Below are positions 1-7,992 of a stretch of 11,177 nt of DNA, one piece after another. The notes under the pieces were generated by a model. It saw nothing but the letters and a program-made list of their open reading frames with translations. It had not been told where the DNA came from and did not search any database. A program made the position numbers and the translations under genes. Numbering within the stretch: position 1 is the stretch's first letter; each line of letters begins with the position of its first letter. This DNA is from Pyrodictiaceae archaeon (GTDB taxonomy: Archaea > Thermoproteota > Thermoprotei_A > Sulfolobales > Pyrodictiaceae): contig JALTZQ010000182.1 of assembly GCA_027046105.1 (NCBI GenBank), positions 1 through 11,177 on the forward strand, read 5' to 3'.

Positions 1-407
1 GTGTACCTAGGAAGACTCCGGACGAGTACGTAAGGATTGCTAGGAGGCTTCGAGGCAGAGTTGACGTGTTGTTGATGCATGATTCGCCTAAGCTACCCCT
101 ACCCGAATACGAGTTCATGACCATCGATGACCGGGTAAGAGCTGTAGCTAGAGCAGTAGAGGAGGCTAGGCCTAAGCTAGTATTCTGCGGCCATATACAC
201 ACATGGAAACCCTATACAATCTACCGGTTTAGCTATGGGGGACTCTACGTTAGAGTGGATAGTTCTCAGAGATGGAAAGCATACACCGTAATGGATATGG
301 ATGACAACACGTTAGCGGTATGGGTGGATAAGAGGATAATGGTGGAGCTTCCTCTTCCCCATAAACTAGGGGCATCCATGGAGCAAGAACGGGAACAACA
401 CCACTAA
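1..407 (+). CDS. Calcineurin-like metallophosphoesterase, C-terminal part (5' truncated by window edge)
   Basis: The open frame enters from the left edge (first full codon at 3) and ends with TAA at 405-407, giving about 134 visible residues. Two metal-site motifs of calcineurin-like phosphoesterases are visible: LLMHDSPK near residue 23, and CGHIHTW near residue 62 (the GHxH metal-binding box). Beta-rich sequence follows, as expected for the C-terminal half of this fold. The N-terminal DxH and GNHD motifs would lie upstream of the window. By family it hydrolyses a phosphoester at a two-metal centre in the cytoplasm; the substrate cannot be told. An internal GTG at 66 could be mistaken for a start, but the frame stays open and protein-like upstream of it, so the gene is truncated by the window, not short. 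It sits 52 nt before the small helical gene and may share its transcript. No link to CRISPR is evident beyond proximity. Confidence 0.8.
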   Translation, partial: VPRKTPDEYVRIARRLRGRVDVLLMHDSPKLPLPEYEFMTIDDRVRAVARAVEEARPKLVFCGHIHTWKPYTIYRFSYGGLYVRVDSSQRWKAYTVMDMDDNTLAVWVDKRIMVELPLPHKLGASMEQEREQHH

Positions 408-459
408 CCCCCTCGGGCTAGGGCTTGATAAGTAATTGAAAGACCCGTGGGGAAGAAGT

Positions 460-735
460 ATGGTTTCATTAATGGAGCATGCCCTAACACTGGTAGCAGA
501 TGCTTGCTCAAACCAATGCATTAGCAGAGAGTGCAGAAGGCTATCCGAGATCCTAGGTTTTATGGAGGAGGCGGTGGACCCCAATGTTTTCCAGGAGGGT
601 TATGTTCAGGATATAGTATTAAGCCTTGTATCCTCGATGATCAAGGACTTGGCGGAGAAAGCCTGGAGCCGAGGCTGTAAGAGAGAAGCAGCATTACTCA
701 GAGAGGCAGCCCTAATACTCTCATCCCTAGCCTAG
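460..735 (+). CDS. Small all-helical protein with four cysteines, unknown function
   Basis: I do not recognise this gene. The preferred start is ATG at 460, behind a GGGGAAG ribosome-site-like sequence at 449-455, giving 91 residues. A TTG at 436 in the same frame would add eight residues (MKDPWGRS) but has no clear ribosome site. The composition predicts three to four amphipathic helices and no membrane segment or signal peptide. Counting from the ATG, cysteines lie at 16, 20, 25 and 73, the first three spaced C-x3-C-x4-C, which could be a metal or disulfide cluster. It follows the metallophosphoesterase in the same direction, so co-transcription is likely, and it converges on the cmr operon with 60 nt between stop codons. 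Stable helical composition and neighbour-like codon use support a real gene. It could be a CRISPR accessory or merely a neighbour. Confidence 0.55.
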   Translation: MVSLMEHALTLVADACSNQCISRECRRLSEILGFMEEAVDPNVFQEGYVQDIVLSLVSSMIKDLAEKAWSRGCKREAALLREAALILSSLA

Positions 736-770
736 ATGATGGCGTCAAGGAACTGAGACAGCAAGAGTTG

Positions 771-775
771 AAAAA
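771..775 (-). terminator. Possible oligo-T terminator of the cmr operon
   Basis: Read on the minus strand there is a run of five T residues about 20 nt after the cmr3 stop codon, within the 60-nt space between converging genes. Archaeal RNA polymerase commonly terminates at short T runs without a hairpin. There is only one short run, so this is a weak call. Confidence 0.3.
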
Positions 776-795
776 TCTATTGTCTGGGTAAAGGC

Positions 796-1833
796 TTAGG
801 CCTCCTTTATGCAGTTTTCAAACCTTAGTGGTAATGGTGCTATAGTGCCCCAGCCTAGATCAGTATAGAGGCCTAGCCCTTCCTCGTAAAGTGTTACTGG
901 ATTAAGCTGGCTGCCCTCAATCCTTACTATGCATCCTGGAAGTATAGCTGGATAGTATGGTCGCGGTAGATTTAATGCCATGTCGTAGCCTGGTGCTAAA
1001 CCTGCAATAGCGCATCTCGTCATTGGCTCTATTGCCAGGGGTTTAACACCTATCTCTTCGAGGAGCTGCTTCACGATTTCACTAAAGGTCTTGAAAGGGT
1101 TTAGAATATCTACGTACTTGGTGGTCTTAGGGTCAAGAAGTACTGGTGTAACAATGGCTACTAGGAGTTGGTTTGTACGGGTTTGCCAGGCATTGGCCCA
1201 GGTCTTGGCTAAGGCTTGGCGCACTAGATCTTCATTGACCACTGTTACCTGGTGTAGTTGGCGTTCACCACCAAGATGCAAGGCTGCAACTTTTCTTAAA
1301 ATACCTGGGTCGGCCTCCACCTCTACAGCTAACCTGTAGGGATGTGCAACGCCTTTTGAATCAACTATTGCCCATGCTAACTCTTCACTATAGAGGAGGC
1401 CTTCAAGTACAGCCTTGCTAGTTCTACTAAGGGCAATACCTATCCTTGACCCCTTTTCTACTTGGTAGACAGTACAGCTCTTGTCTAATGCTATTAACCT
1501 AGGGTCACGTAGCGGTATAAGTGGTACACCATCACTATGATAGTGGTCCTGGAGCCAGAGAATGGGGCCTCGGATCCTTGTTACTCCCTGCCTCTTCAGC
1601 GTAATCCGTTGGCAAGCAAGGGGGTCATTTGAGTCGTGGCTACAATGTGGTTTATCTGCATTAGCAGCTATAAGGGATGACGCTAAAGCCCCAGCAATGG
1701 TTGAAGGCAACGGCACTGGTATAGGGGCTACACTAGCATGAACTATAGGGCCTCGTACCGCTGGCGTGAAGTCGCCCCACCATCTTGGCCGTGCCGGGCC
1801 TAGAGCCTCAAGAACGAGAGTTAACATGGTCAT
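796..1833 (-). CDS. cmr3: Type III-B CRISPR RAMP protein Cmr3
   Basis: Cmr3 is the Cas5-like RAMP that caps the base of the Cmr complex, contacts Cas10/Cmr2 and grips the 5' repeat-derived tag of the crRNA. The chosen start gives 345 residues, typical of the family. Visible signatures are the N-terminal LPSTIAGAL stretch near residues 42-50 (the family's PSPSTIAGAL-type helix), a mid-protein block GIALSRTSKAVLEGLLYSEE resembling the family's 'G.LY' region, and a C-terminal glycine-rich RAMP loop GLGLYTDLGWGTIAPLP near the end. The frame is open up to 1944, but that start would overlap the cmr2 end by 92 nt. ATG at 1833 lies 19 nt after the cmr2 stop and has a good GGTGAT ribosome site at 1843-1838, so it is preferred; GTG at 1842 and ATG at 1827 are alternatives. 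It is the last gene of the operon. Confidence 0.85.
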   Translation of the reverse strand: MTMLTLVLEALGPARPRWWGDFTPAVRGPIVHASVAPIPVPLPSTIAGALASSLIAANADKPHCSHDSNDPLACQRITLKRQGVTRIRGPILWLQDHYHSDGVPLIPLRDPRLIALDKSCTVYQVEKGSRIGIALSRTSKAVLEGLLYSEELAWAIVDSKGVAHPYRLAVEVEADPGILRKVAALHLGGERQLHQVTVVNEDLVRQALAKTWANAWQTRTNQLLVAIVTPVLLDPKTTKYVDILNPFKTFSEIVKQLLEEIGVKPLAIEPMTRCAIAGLAPGYDMALNLPRPYYPAILPGCIVRIEGSQLNPVTLYEEGLGLYTDLGWGTIAPLPLRFENCIKEA

Positions 1834-1837
1834 GCTT

Positions 1838-1843
1838 ATCACC
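1838..1843 (-). promoter_or_regulatory. Ribosome binding site that fixes the cmr3 start
   Basis: GGTGAT read on the minus strand, four nt before ATG at 1833, matches the archaeal 16S 3' end complement. It argues for the 345-residue product over the longer frame that begins inside cmr2. Confidence 0.55.
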
Positions 1844-1852
1844 TTCTCTCCC

Positions 1853-4800
1853 TTACCTCGAGGCTGAGATGATCGATTGCAGGATTTTGACAAGACCATT
1901 AGTGCCCTCAAGGATTCCTTTAGGCCAGTACTTGGCTGCTTCAAGCAGCATTATGGCTGCTTCTTCCGCCTTTCCCTCTTCACCGTAATCTATGTTCCTC
2001 GTGAATACTTTGCGAAGTAGCATTTCCAGTAGAATGGCATTATGCTTCTCGACTATATGGGGGAGCTTGGAGACCATGGCTGTAAGATCGGGGACAAGGC
2101 TAGTCGTAAACACGACTGGTGGTCTTGGAGGACTGGTAGCGTTCTTGTTAGTGAGTACTGAGTAGGCTATTGAGGCCACAATTGTCATGGGGGCAGCCAC
2201 AGCCTCCACTGCCTTCCCAACGTCTAGGCCAAGATGAGTGTTATCGTGTGGTGTATTCCTTGCTAGCCCTATTGCCTCCTCCCGTAGCCCGCCACGACCA
2301 TAAAGTACTGCTACTACATCCTTGCGTAGCCCAGCAGCTTCTTTACCGATCTTTTCAAGGACTCGAGCGATTCTAACCCTTAGCAAAAGTGGGTCACGAT
2401 AATGGGAGAGTGTGATAGCATAGCTTCTACCAAGTCCTGCTGGTGCAGCTACGGGCATCAAGCCACCTAGTAGATAAAAGCCAGACACACCAGTATCAAG
2501 ACCCCAGAACCCTCTCCTTGATGAAACCACTGCATCTACCCATGTAGCGCTAGTTGCCTGGATGCCAACTAATCCATGAATCCTTACATAGGGGGTCCAC
2601 GGACTCCTATTGCCTAACCTAACTGGGTGTGTAGCTGTTGCCTTGGCAAGCTTAGAAAACACCTTTAGCGACCTAGCTGGTAGAAGAGCTACTAGGTCGT
2701 CACCACCACTATAAATGACCACGCCCCCGAGCTCAGCCACGACCGCACTATCAGCAAGTGCGGCTGCCATAAGGGAGGCCGAGAGAGCTGCATGGTAGCT
2801 TGGCGTTGGTATAGTTGTGGGGGTTCTCGCTTTACCCTTCAAGCCTAGTTCTGAAACTACCTTCGCCACTATGGTGGCTGGATCAAGCTCTTCTAGCCTT
2901 TTCCTTGCCTCGGAATCCTTCACTACCTCAAGAACTTTACGCCAGTATGTTGTAGTGTCCTCCTCATTCATTCCCAGTCTACCCTTAAGGGCATCACCAA
3001 TGCTATCACCATCAGCATATACAATGGCATAGTATCTTGTAGAGAGCTTGAATGCTTCCTCAACTTCCTCCTTAGACACTTCCTTGCTAGTGAGCTGTGA
3101 AACTGTGTCTATGACAAGCTTGACTGCACAATCACGATTCCGGGCACCTCGAAACCAGAGCTCAAGCACGTCAGCAAAGTTCTTGGGCTTCTCACAACCT
3201 TCTGGCACTTTAACACTATGATAGGCTTTTTCGAACAACCTCAGCTTATCAACTACATCGTTTGAGTCAGGGCTACACTCAATACCTGCCAGCTTGCAGA
3301 GTGCAATGAAAGTATCAAGAGAGGCAAGCACATTAACTGGAGGTGCCGGTGGCCTTGGCTTAGCTGTTGCAGCTTCCCCAACCGCAACCAGAGTGTAGGC
3401 GGAGGGAAGCCTACCAATAGCCATAAGCCTCTTGACTAGACAGTAGGGGCACAGATACTCGTTTTCATCGACAACACCCTCTTCCCGTAGAACGCTTAGT
3501 GACCCCTCGGGAAGGGCTGGGCGAACGCTGCACATTGTGCATTCACGGTACCTCTTACTGTTCATCCAGGCTTGCCATGTAGCTTCGACCGAGTAGGCTA
3601 CGCCAGGCCTAATTGTGGCCCTTCCTAGTCTCTCAATTAGCTCACCGAGCTTAGAGAGCGCATAGGCATAGAGGAGCCTTTCAGGCTTCTCAGTAAATGG
3701 TGTTCCTAGGTTCGCCACTAATTTCCTGAATACTTTGTCATCACTACTAACGGTTACGTGCGCTACACGTATGGGTAGCGGTGGCTCCTTTGCTAAACGG
3801 TCAAGGAGGCTATGAGCTTTCTCCGGTAATATGGCTTTTAGATCCTCGACTAGCTTCTCCCAACCAGTATCATAGTGCTCCCTTACCAGCCTAGCAGCCA
3901 TCTCGGGATCAACGTGGCTGGGCAGTATGAGCGTAGCAGTTACGGGCATAAGGGCGTGTCTTGGCACATAGGGTAATTTGTCATCCTCTCGAGCTAGCAC
4001 TAGGTTAAGCCCTAACTTATCGATTACCTTTTCGAGCCTCTTTACTGCCTCCTTGGCTCCGCGCTCTAAAAGTTTTGAATAAAGCCAGGATAGGTAAAAC
4101 GGGTTAAGCCTAGCCGTGGGCAACACCATTATATCTGGTCCATAGATCCCGACAAGCTCCACTATTGAGGCCCAGGCTAGTGCTGAGGCTAGCCAGCTAG
4201 CCGCCCACATATCACCAGTACGTCGAGCAGCCTGCAACCATTCTTGTACACCCGCCAGATCTACATAGAGGAGGCTACATTGATGGCTTGCTGAAGGTTC
4301 TAGAGGATCAATACAGTTAGTTGCCATTGCGGTAGCGTAGAGGTGATCAAACACGGTGTGAGTCGGGACACGCGTATCAGCTGGCGACGCGTAAGGACCA
4401 CCAACGGTGATGTACCATAGGGGCTCGAGGAGGGCATAGAGAGTATGATAGGCTAGTGTCAAGTCTCCCTTCTCATAGGCGTTCTGTACAGCTGCATTAA
4501 GCTCCCTAACATAGGCGCAAATCTTTTCTGGGCTTGGAGCACGGGAGACTGGTAGCCCGAAGACAGGGTTTAACTGGTTAACGATCTTTTCTGGGGGTAC
4601 AATGCGGCCACTTTCACCCGCCTCTGGCGGCAATACCCATCTATCGAAAGCCGATGCTAGCCCATCAGCATGCTCGACTACTTTCCAGAACTCGGTAACC
4701 TCATTACTATCAACAATGCCAGAGAGAACATTCACAGCTAGAGCCCAAGCTTCAAGTTCGTGAGCCCTCGTAGAGCCGTGCACAGCTAGCTGTACAAGAC

Positions 4801-4990
4801 CCCGACACGCATCATACACATCGCCTACAACTCTTTCACTAGTCTCCTTCCGTGCAAGTACTCTACCTACACGGCTATCCTTCACCGCAAATGCCGCGGT
4901 TATCACCCATAGCTTGTAAGGTGGGTCGTGGAGAAGTGAAACCATCTTGGCCTTAAGCAGCTTATTGAGCCAAGACTCCTCCACAGCCAA
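1853..4990 (-). CDS. cmr2: Type III-B CRISPR large subunit Cas10/Cmr2 (HD plus cyclase)
   Basis: Large subunit of the Cmr complex; in this family it makes cyclic oligoadenylate from ATP when target RNA is bound and may cut single-stranded DNA. It has 1045 residues from TTG at 4990, which sits just after GGGTGGGG; GTG at 4984 is an alternative. Domains in order: N-terminal HD region with LLHDPPYK (H21, D22), the usual Cmr2 opening motif; the helical and first palm region; a zinc motif with C484-x2-C487 and C514-x2-C517; the palm with YADGDSIG (D660, D662); and the GGDD cyclase loop SGGDD at 762-765, fully intact. Both HD and cyclase motifs being intact suggests an active signalling Cas10. It starts 21 nt after the cmr6 stop and ends 19 nt before cmr3. 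The divergent CARF-PIN gene is the likely consumer of its product. Confidence 0.95.
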   Translation of the reverse strand: MAVEESWLNKLLKAKMVSLLHDPPYKLWVITAAFAVKDSRVGRVLARKETSERVVGDVYDACRGLVQLAVHGSTRAHELEAWALAVNVLSGIVDSNEVTEFWKVVEHADGLASAFDRWVLPPEAGESGRIVPPEKIVNQLNPVFGLPVSRAPSPEKICAYVRELNAAVQNAYEKGDLTLAYHTLYALLEPLWYITVGGPYASPADTRVPTHTVFDHLYATAMATNCIDPLEPSASHQCSLLYVDLAGVQEWLQAARRTGDMWAASWLASALAWASIVELVGIYGPDIMVLPTARLNPFYLSWLYSKLLERGAKEAVKRLEKVIDKLGLNLVLAREDDKLPYVPRHALMPVTATLILPSHVDPEMAARLVREHYDTGWEKLVEDLKAILPEKAHSLLDRLAKEPPLPIRVAHVTVSSDDKVFRKLVANLGTPFTEKPERLLYAYALSKLGELIERLGRATIRPGVAYSVEATWQAWMNSKRYRECTMCSVRPALPEGSLSVLREEGVVDENEYLCPYCLVKRLMAIGRLPSAYTLVAVGEAATAKPRPPAPPVNVLASLDTFIALCKLAGIECSPDSNDVVDKLRLFEKAYHSVKVPEGCEKPKNFADVLELWFRGARNRDCAVKLVIDTVSQLTSKEVSKEEVEEAFKLSTRYYAIVYADGDSIGDALKGRLGMNEEDTTTYWRKVLEVVKDSEARKRLEELDPATIVAKVVSELGLKGKARTPTTIPTPSYHAALSASLMAAALADSAVVAELGGVVIYSGGDDLVALLPARSLKVFSKLAKATATHPVRLGNRSPWTPYVRIHGLVGIQATSATWVDAVVSSRRGFWGLDTGVSGFYLLGGLMPVAAPAGLGRSYAITLSHYRDPLLLRVRIARVLEKIGKEAAGLRKDVVAVLYGRGGLREEAIGLARNTPHDNTHLGLDVGKAVEAVAAPMTIVASIAYSVLTNKNATSPPRPPVVFTTSLVPDLTAMVSKLPHIVEKHNAILLEMLLRKVFTRNIDYGEEGKAEEAAIMLLEAAKYWPKGILEGTNGLVKILQSIISASR

Positions 4991-5011
4991 GACCCCACCC
5001 TTTACCCAAGT

Positions 5012-5845
5012 TTAATAGGCTTCAAAACCAACTACCCGAAACACACCATACCCACGAGTTGTACGAGCACCTAGCCCTGCTCGAAGCCCAAGCCCAACTA
5101 GAACTGCTAGTACAAGGGCTTGTGGCTGTGCCCTAAGTTTCAGTGCTTGACCAAGTTTAGCAAGTACATGTTCACTACAATTATAGGCTACAGGAAAGGC
5201 GAACACAGTACCAGGTGCTACTGCCACGTGTACAACTGGCACGGGCTGAGCATCAAGCTCTGTGGCTACGGGCTCACCACCACGATAATAATGGGGAGTA
5301 ATAACGTCGATCTCGAGTAGCCTACCACCATGCACCTCTACAGGGTACGCATCGAGGAACACAAGGCACCCCATGCCCTCTTGGCTCCCAAACAACTCGT
5401 AGACAAGACCTCTTTGGAAGTCTCGATCCTCCACAATACTCCTAACCGCACCCTTGATGCTCGACCCGGGTATGAAGGGAAGATCAAGCACATGATCCCA
5501 TGCCATGCCAACCTCGAACACTGATTCTAAGAGACCGGACGAAGCATGTACAAGAAGCTTCGACTCCTCTTCAACCACTGCTCGAATCAAAGCAACTCCA
5601 TAACCACTGGCTCGCACATACTTCACGACCCTATCAACATACTTCCTAGCCTCCTCAAGCCTAACACGGAGACTATTACCTGTAAACTCCCTTACAATCT
5701 CCTCAGCAAGTTTACGCCTCTCCTTCTTCAACGCTTCAAGCTTATCCTTGGCTTCAACATTATTACTGAGACCACTAAGTGCATTAAGTACTTTTAAAGC
5801 CCACCCCCTATAGACAAGTTGTAAAAGTGCAGATCCCTGCTTCAA
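5012..5845 (-). CDS. cmr6: Type III-B CRISPR RAMP protein Cmr6
   Basis: Cmr6 is the RAMP (Cas7-like) subunit near the 3' end of the crRNA at the head of the Cmr filament, next to Cmr1. It has 277 residues. Motifs: a charged helical N-terminus to about residue 80; LLVHASSG near 97-104; the strongly conserved LPFIPGSSIKGAVR at 122-135; LFGSQEG at 151-157; VFLDAYPV at 162-169; DVITPHY at 180-186, matching the family's D-I-x-N/T-PHY block; and a C-terminal glycine-rich loop GLGARTTRGYGVF at 257-269. The start is TTG at 5845, six nt after the cmr1 stop, with a strong purine-rich ribosome site (AAGGGGGTG on the minus strand) inside the end of cmr1, so translation is probably coupled. All RAMP hallmarks are present and there is no sign of decay. 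Confidence 0.92.
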   Translation of the reverse strand: MKQGSALLQLVYRGWALKVLNALSGLSNNVEAKDKLEALKKERRKLAEEIVREFTGNSLRVRLEEARKYVDRVVKYVRASGYGVALIRAVVEEESKLLVHASSGLLESVFEVGMAWDHVLDLPFIPGSSIKGAVRSIVEDRDFQRGLVYELFGSQEGMGCLVFLDAYPVEVHGGRLLEIDVITPHYYRGGEPVATELDAQPVPVVHVAVAPGTVFAFPVAYNCSEHVLAKLGQALKLRAQPQALVLAVLVGLGLRAGLGARTTRGYGVFRVVGFEAY

Positions 5846-5851
5846 GGCTCT

Positions 5852-7456
5852 TTAGCACCCCCTTGCAATGGCTGTAGCTATAAGCTCCAAAGCAGCCTCA
5901 AATACGACATCAACTAACTCCTTAGGTCTAGATACGGCGACTATATGGCCTTGTGGCGTGAGGACGCCCGCCTTTTCCTTATGTCCCACTGTTCTACAGT
6001 CCCTACCGCACGGATTAGGTATATCGCGTTGTCCAAGCTGGGCTAGGTGCATTACACGAACCACGTGATAGCGCTGGCAAGAGTCCTTTTCAAATGACAT
6101 GCGCCCTCTATCTCTTCCGACAAAGTAGGAACCGACATGATAAAGCTGCTGTTCATTACTAAGTAGTGAAACGAAGTCATAAGCCTTGTAGCCAACTACC
6201 ATTGTTACCGTTGTAGTGCCTCGACTTGGAAGCGGGAATGTGTGAATACTGCTAAGCCTCCTTCCCTCAATGCCGGGAGGCCTAATCTTGGTTCGACTAC
6301 CTATTCTCTTCTCCACCCTTGCACTAACACACCTAACATCACCTACTTGGGCAATATTGAGTAGGGCGTAGCCGCCACTCTCTTGTAGCCGTGGGAGCCC
6401 AAGAATCCATGTGTGGATGTTAGCACCGGGGGATTTAATGTTCAGACCAAGTAGTCTTTTCCAGCATTGCTTTGTTGTCGCCTTGGCTATCCGGGTAAGT
6501 GCGTCAGTTATGGTTCCTTTCACAGTTACTGCTTTTATCCAGTCAGGGCTCGCTACAGGCACCTTTGTCTGTGAATGACCTGCCCCTCTCCTTGACCCTA
6601 CTAAGAGGATTCCAACGCCCTCCAAGAGGGACCAAATAGTGTCTACGGCTTTCCGTTCATCCAGGTGTTCAAGACTATTGCACATGGCTAGTTTTAGGAT
6701 ACTAATGGCTTTACTTGATGTTTGCTTAGATAAATCCTGTGCTAGCCAGTACCTGTCTAGACAAAAACGGCCGAACCCTCTACTAGTCATCTTCCCCAAG
6801 CCAGCCAAGAGAGGGGTCACGGCAAGCAATGCTAGCAAAGCAGGCACATATTGCAAAGTGTTTCTCGAATTGCCGGGCCTCCGATAGACCTCGACCGTAA
6901 ATCCCTTGATAGCTTCTGGCGGTAATGGTATGACTCCCGCAAGGCTGGCACCTCTTCTCCCTCTTACCATTAAGTTTAGTCTCACATTCCTCGCTAGCTC
7001 CCTGAACCCCTTGGCCTTGAATGCTTGGCTTATCCTCCCAAGAAGGTCGTTTAACTCTACTCGACCCCAATTGATGCCAGTTAGCGCTCTATCTAGCTGC
7101 TTTACAAGCTGGACACGGCTAACGTGAGGAGTCACGGTAATGGTGAAGGGTGATGCGCTATTTGTTGAACCTAGGAGTGTTTTAGACGCATTTTCTACAT
7201 CCTTGTATTCTTTGGCGCCTCCGAGTACTGTTGCCGCTGCTATACGAGCCAGCCAGCGAGCCCGGCCTACAAGGTGTTTGGCTTCCGGTAGGCACACGTC
7301 GATTACATGGCCGTTCCGTACCCTGATGGTCTCTGTTGTCGAGCAACCACCGGCCCACGGTGTATATGCCTTAAAATCTAGTCTAGCAACGAAGTAGTTG
7401 CTTCTATATAGTCTGTCGATTTCACTCACTAAATTTAAATTAATCTGCTGAGTCAT
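5852..7456 (-). CDS. cmr1: Type III-B CRISPR RAMP protein Cmr1, long form
   Basis: Cmr1 is the double-RAMP subunit at the head of the Cmr complex, contacting the crRNA 3' end and the target. It has 534 residues, much longer than the roughly 340-residue euryarchaeal form. Motifs: DFKAYTPWAGG at 27-37 (the family's 'TP...GG' opening); EAKHLVGRARWLAR at 58-71, equivalent to the IKG-x-LR-x-WWR helix; an internal glycine loop GLGKMTSRGFGRF at 219-231; a second glycine-rich LLVGSRRGAGHSQ at 284-296; and ILGLPRLQE at 351-359. The tail from about 440 to 534 is rich in Cys and His (C460, H464, H470, C483, C487, H492) and may bind metal. ATG at 7456 is six nt after the cmr5 stop, with a purine-rich GGAAAGAGG upstream. 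The Cmr1 call rests on these motifs and on gene order. Confidence 0.88.
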   Translation of the reverse strand: MTQQINLNLVSEIDRLYRSNYFVARLDFKAYTPWAGGCSTTETIRVRNGHVIDVCLPEAKHLVGRARWLARIAAATVLGGAKEYKDVENASKTLLGSTNSASPFTITVTPHVSRVQLVKQLDRALTGINWGRVELNDLLGRISQAFKAKGFRELARNVRLNLMVRGRRGASLAGVIPLPPEAIKGFTVEVYRRPGNSRNTLQYVPALLALLAVTPLLAGLGKMTSRGFGRFCLDRYWLAQDLSKQTSSKAISILKLAMCNSLEHLDERKAVDTIWSLLEGVGILLVGSRRGAGHSQTKVPVASPDWIKAVTVKGTITDALTRIAKATTKQCWKRLLGLNIKSPGANIHTWILGLPRLQESGGYALLNIAQVGDVRCVSARVEKRIGSRTKIRPPGIEGRRLSSIHTFPLPSRGTTTVTMVVGYKAYDFVSLLSNEQQLYHVGSYFVGRDRGRMSFEKDSCQRYHVVRVMHLAQLGQRDIPNPCGRDCRTVGHKEKAGVLTPQGHIVAVSRPKELVDVVFEAALELIATAIARGC

Positions 7457-7462
7457 GATGTA

Positions 7463-7975
7463 CTAGCCTCTTTCCTTATGATCCGTGAATGCCTCGACGT
7501 ACTTCTTAAACTCTTGGAGTAGTTCGAGTACAAGTCTCTCAGCAATAAGGAGCTGGTTCCCCTTTACTTGACCAGTGAGGCATTTTGCAAGCTCTACTGC
7601 AACTGATTGACCCGACAACTTGCAGATTCCGGCATCGTTTAGGGTCTTAGCGACTACAGCAGCTAGGATCTCGTAGCCTCCACCCTCCTTGTCGATGCTC
7701 CCTTTAAGTTTCTCTAATGACTCCTCGCTAACACTACCGCCATCTAAGAGGCTATAAGCTGCGTCTATGAGATCTAGGTGTTCACTTCTAGCAAGCATAA
7801 AGGCGGTAGCAGGTAACAAGCCTGAACCCACAATAAACGAGGGACTATCGCGTGCTCTAGCCCTCAACCCCCGTGCTACAAGCCTTTCCCCTTCACGCAA
7901 GTTAAGTGCTCTTCGAAGCCCCTCGTACAAGTTTAAAGCATATTCAGCAGCTTTAACCACTGGGTTAAAGCCCAT
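7463..7975 (-). CDS. cmr5: Type III-B CRISPR small subunit Cmr5
   Basis: Cmr5 is the small helical subunit that forms the minor filament along the Cmr4 backbone and helps hold the crRNA:target duplex. It has 170 residues, all predicted helical; many Cmr5 proteins are nearer 120-170. The diagnostic block is the end of helix 2 into helix 3, RARDSPSFIVGSGLLPATAFMLA at about 40-62, which matches the family pattern of a polar helix, then 'P-x-x-I-x-x-NGL-x-x-AFL' (here SPSFIVGSGLLPATAFM). A conserved-style C-terminal helix follows from about 135. The start is ATG at 7975, with GTGGGGGC just upstream, overlapping the end of cmr4; the gap between stop and start is 17 nt. It ends six nt before cmr1. 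Position between cmr4 and cmr1 in a cmr operon supports the call as strongly as the motif. Confidence 0.87.
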   Translation of the reverse strand: MGFNPVVKAAEYALNLYEGLRRALNLREGERLVARGLRARARDSPSFIVGSGLLPATAFMLARSEHLDLIDAAYSLLDGGSVSEESLEKLKGSIDKEGGGYEILAAVVAKTLNDAGICKLSGQSVAVELAKCLTGQVKGNQLLIAERLVLELLQEFKKYVEAFTDHKERG

Positions 7976-7992
7976 AGTCTAGCCCCCACATA

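Noticed and set aside
418..442. A stretch ending in AATTGAAAG, similar to the 3' end of many crenarchaeal CRISPR repeats
   Set aside because: It occurs only once, with no second copy at spacer distance and no match for the rest of a repeat; it lies at the junction before the small gene.
366..584. 72-codon minus-strand frame across the phosphoesterase end and the small gene
   Set aside because: It overlaps two better-supported plus-strand genes and has low-complexity Ser/Pro/Leu composition.
1834..1944. N-terminal extension of cmr3 into the end of cmr2
   Set aside because: The extra 37 residues overlap cmr2 coding sequence, do not resemble a RAMP start, and a good ribosome site precedes ATG at 1833.
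6783..7070. 95-codon minus-strand frame inside cmr1
   Set aside because: It is a shadow of cmr1 in another frame, with no recognisable motif and Arg/Ser/Cys-rich composition.
7430..7446. AT-rich TTTAAATTTAAATTAA-like tract just inside cmr1, possible internal promoter
   Set aside because: It encodes the INLNL residues near the cmr1 N-terminus; a transcript starting there would miss the cmr1 start, so a promoter role has no support.
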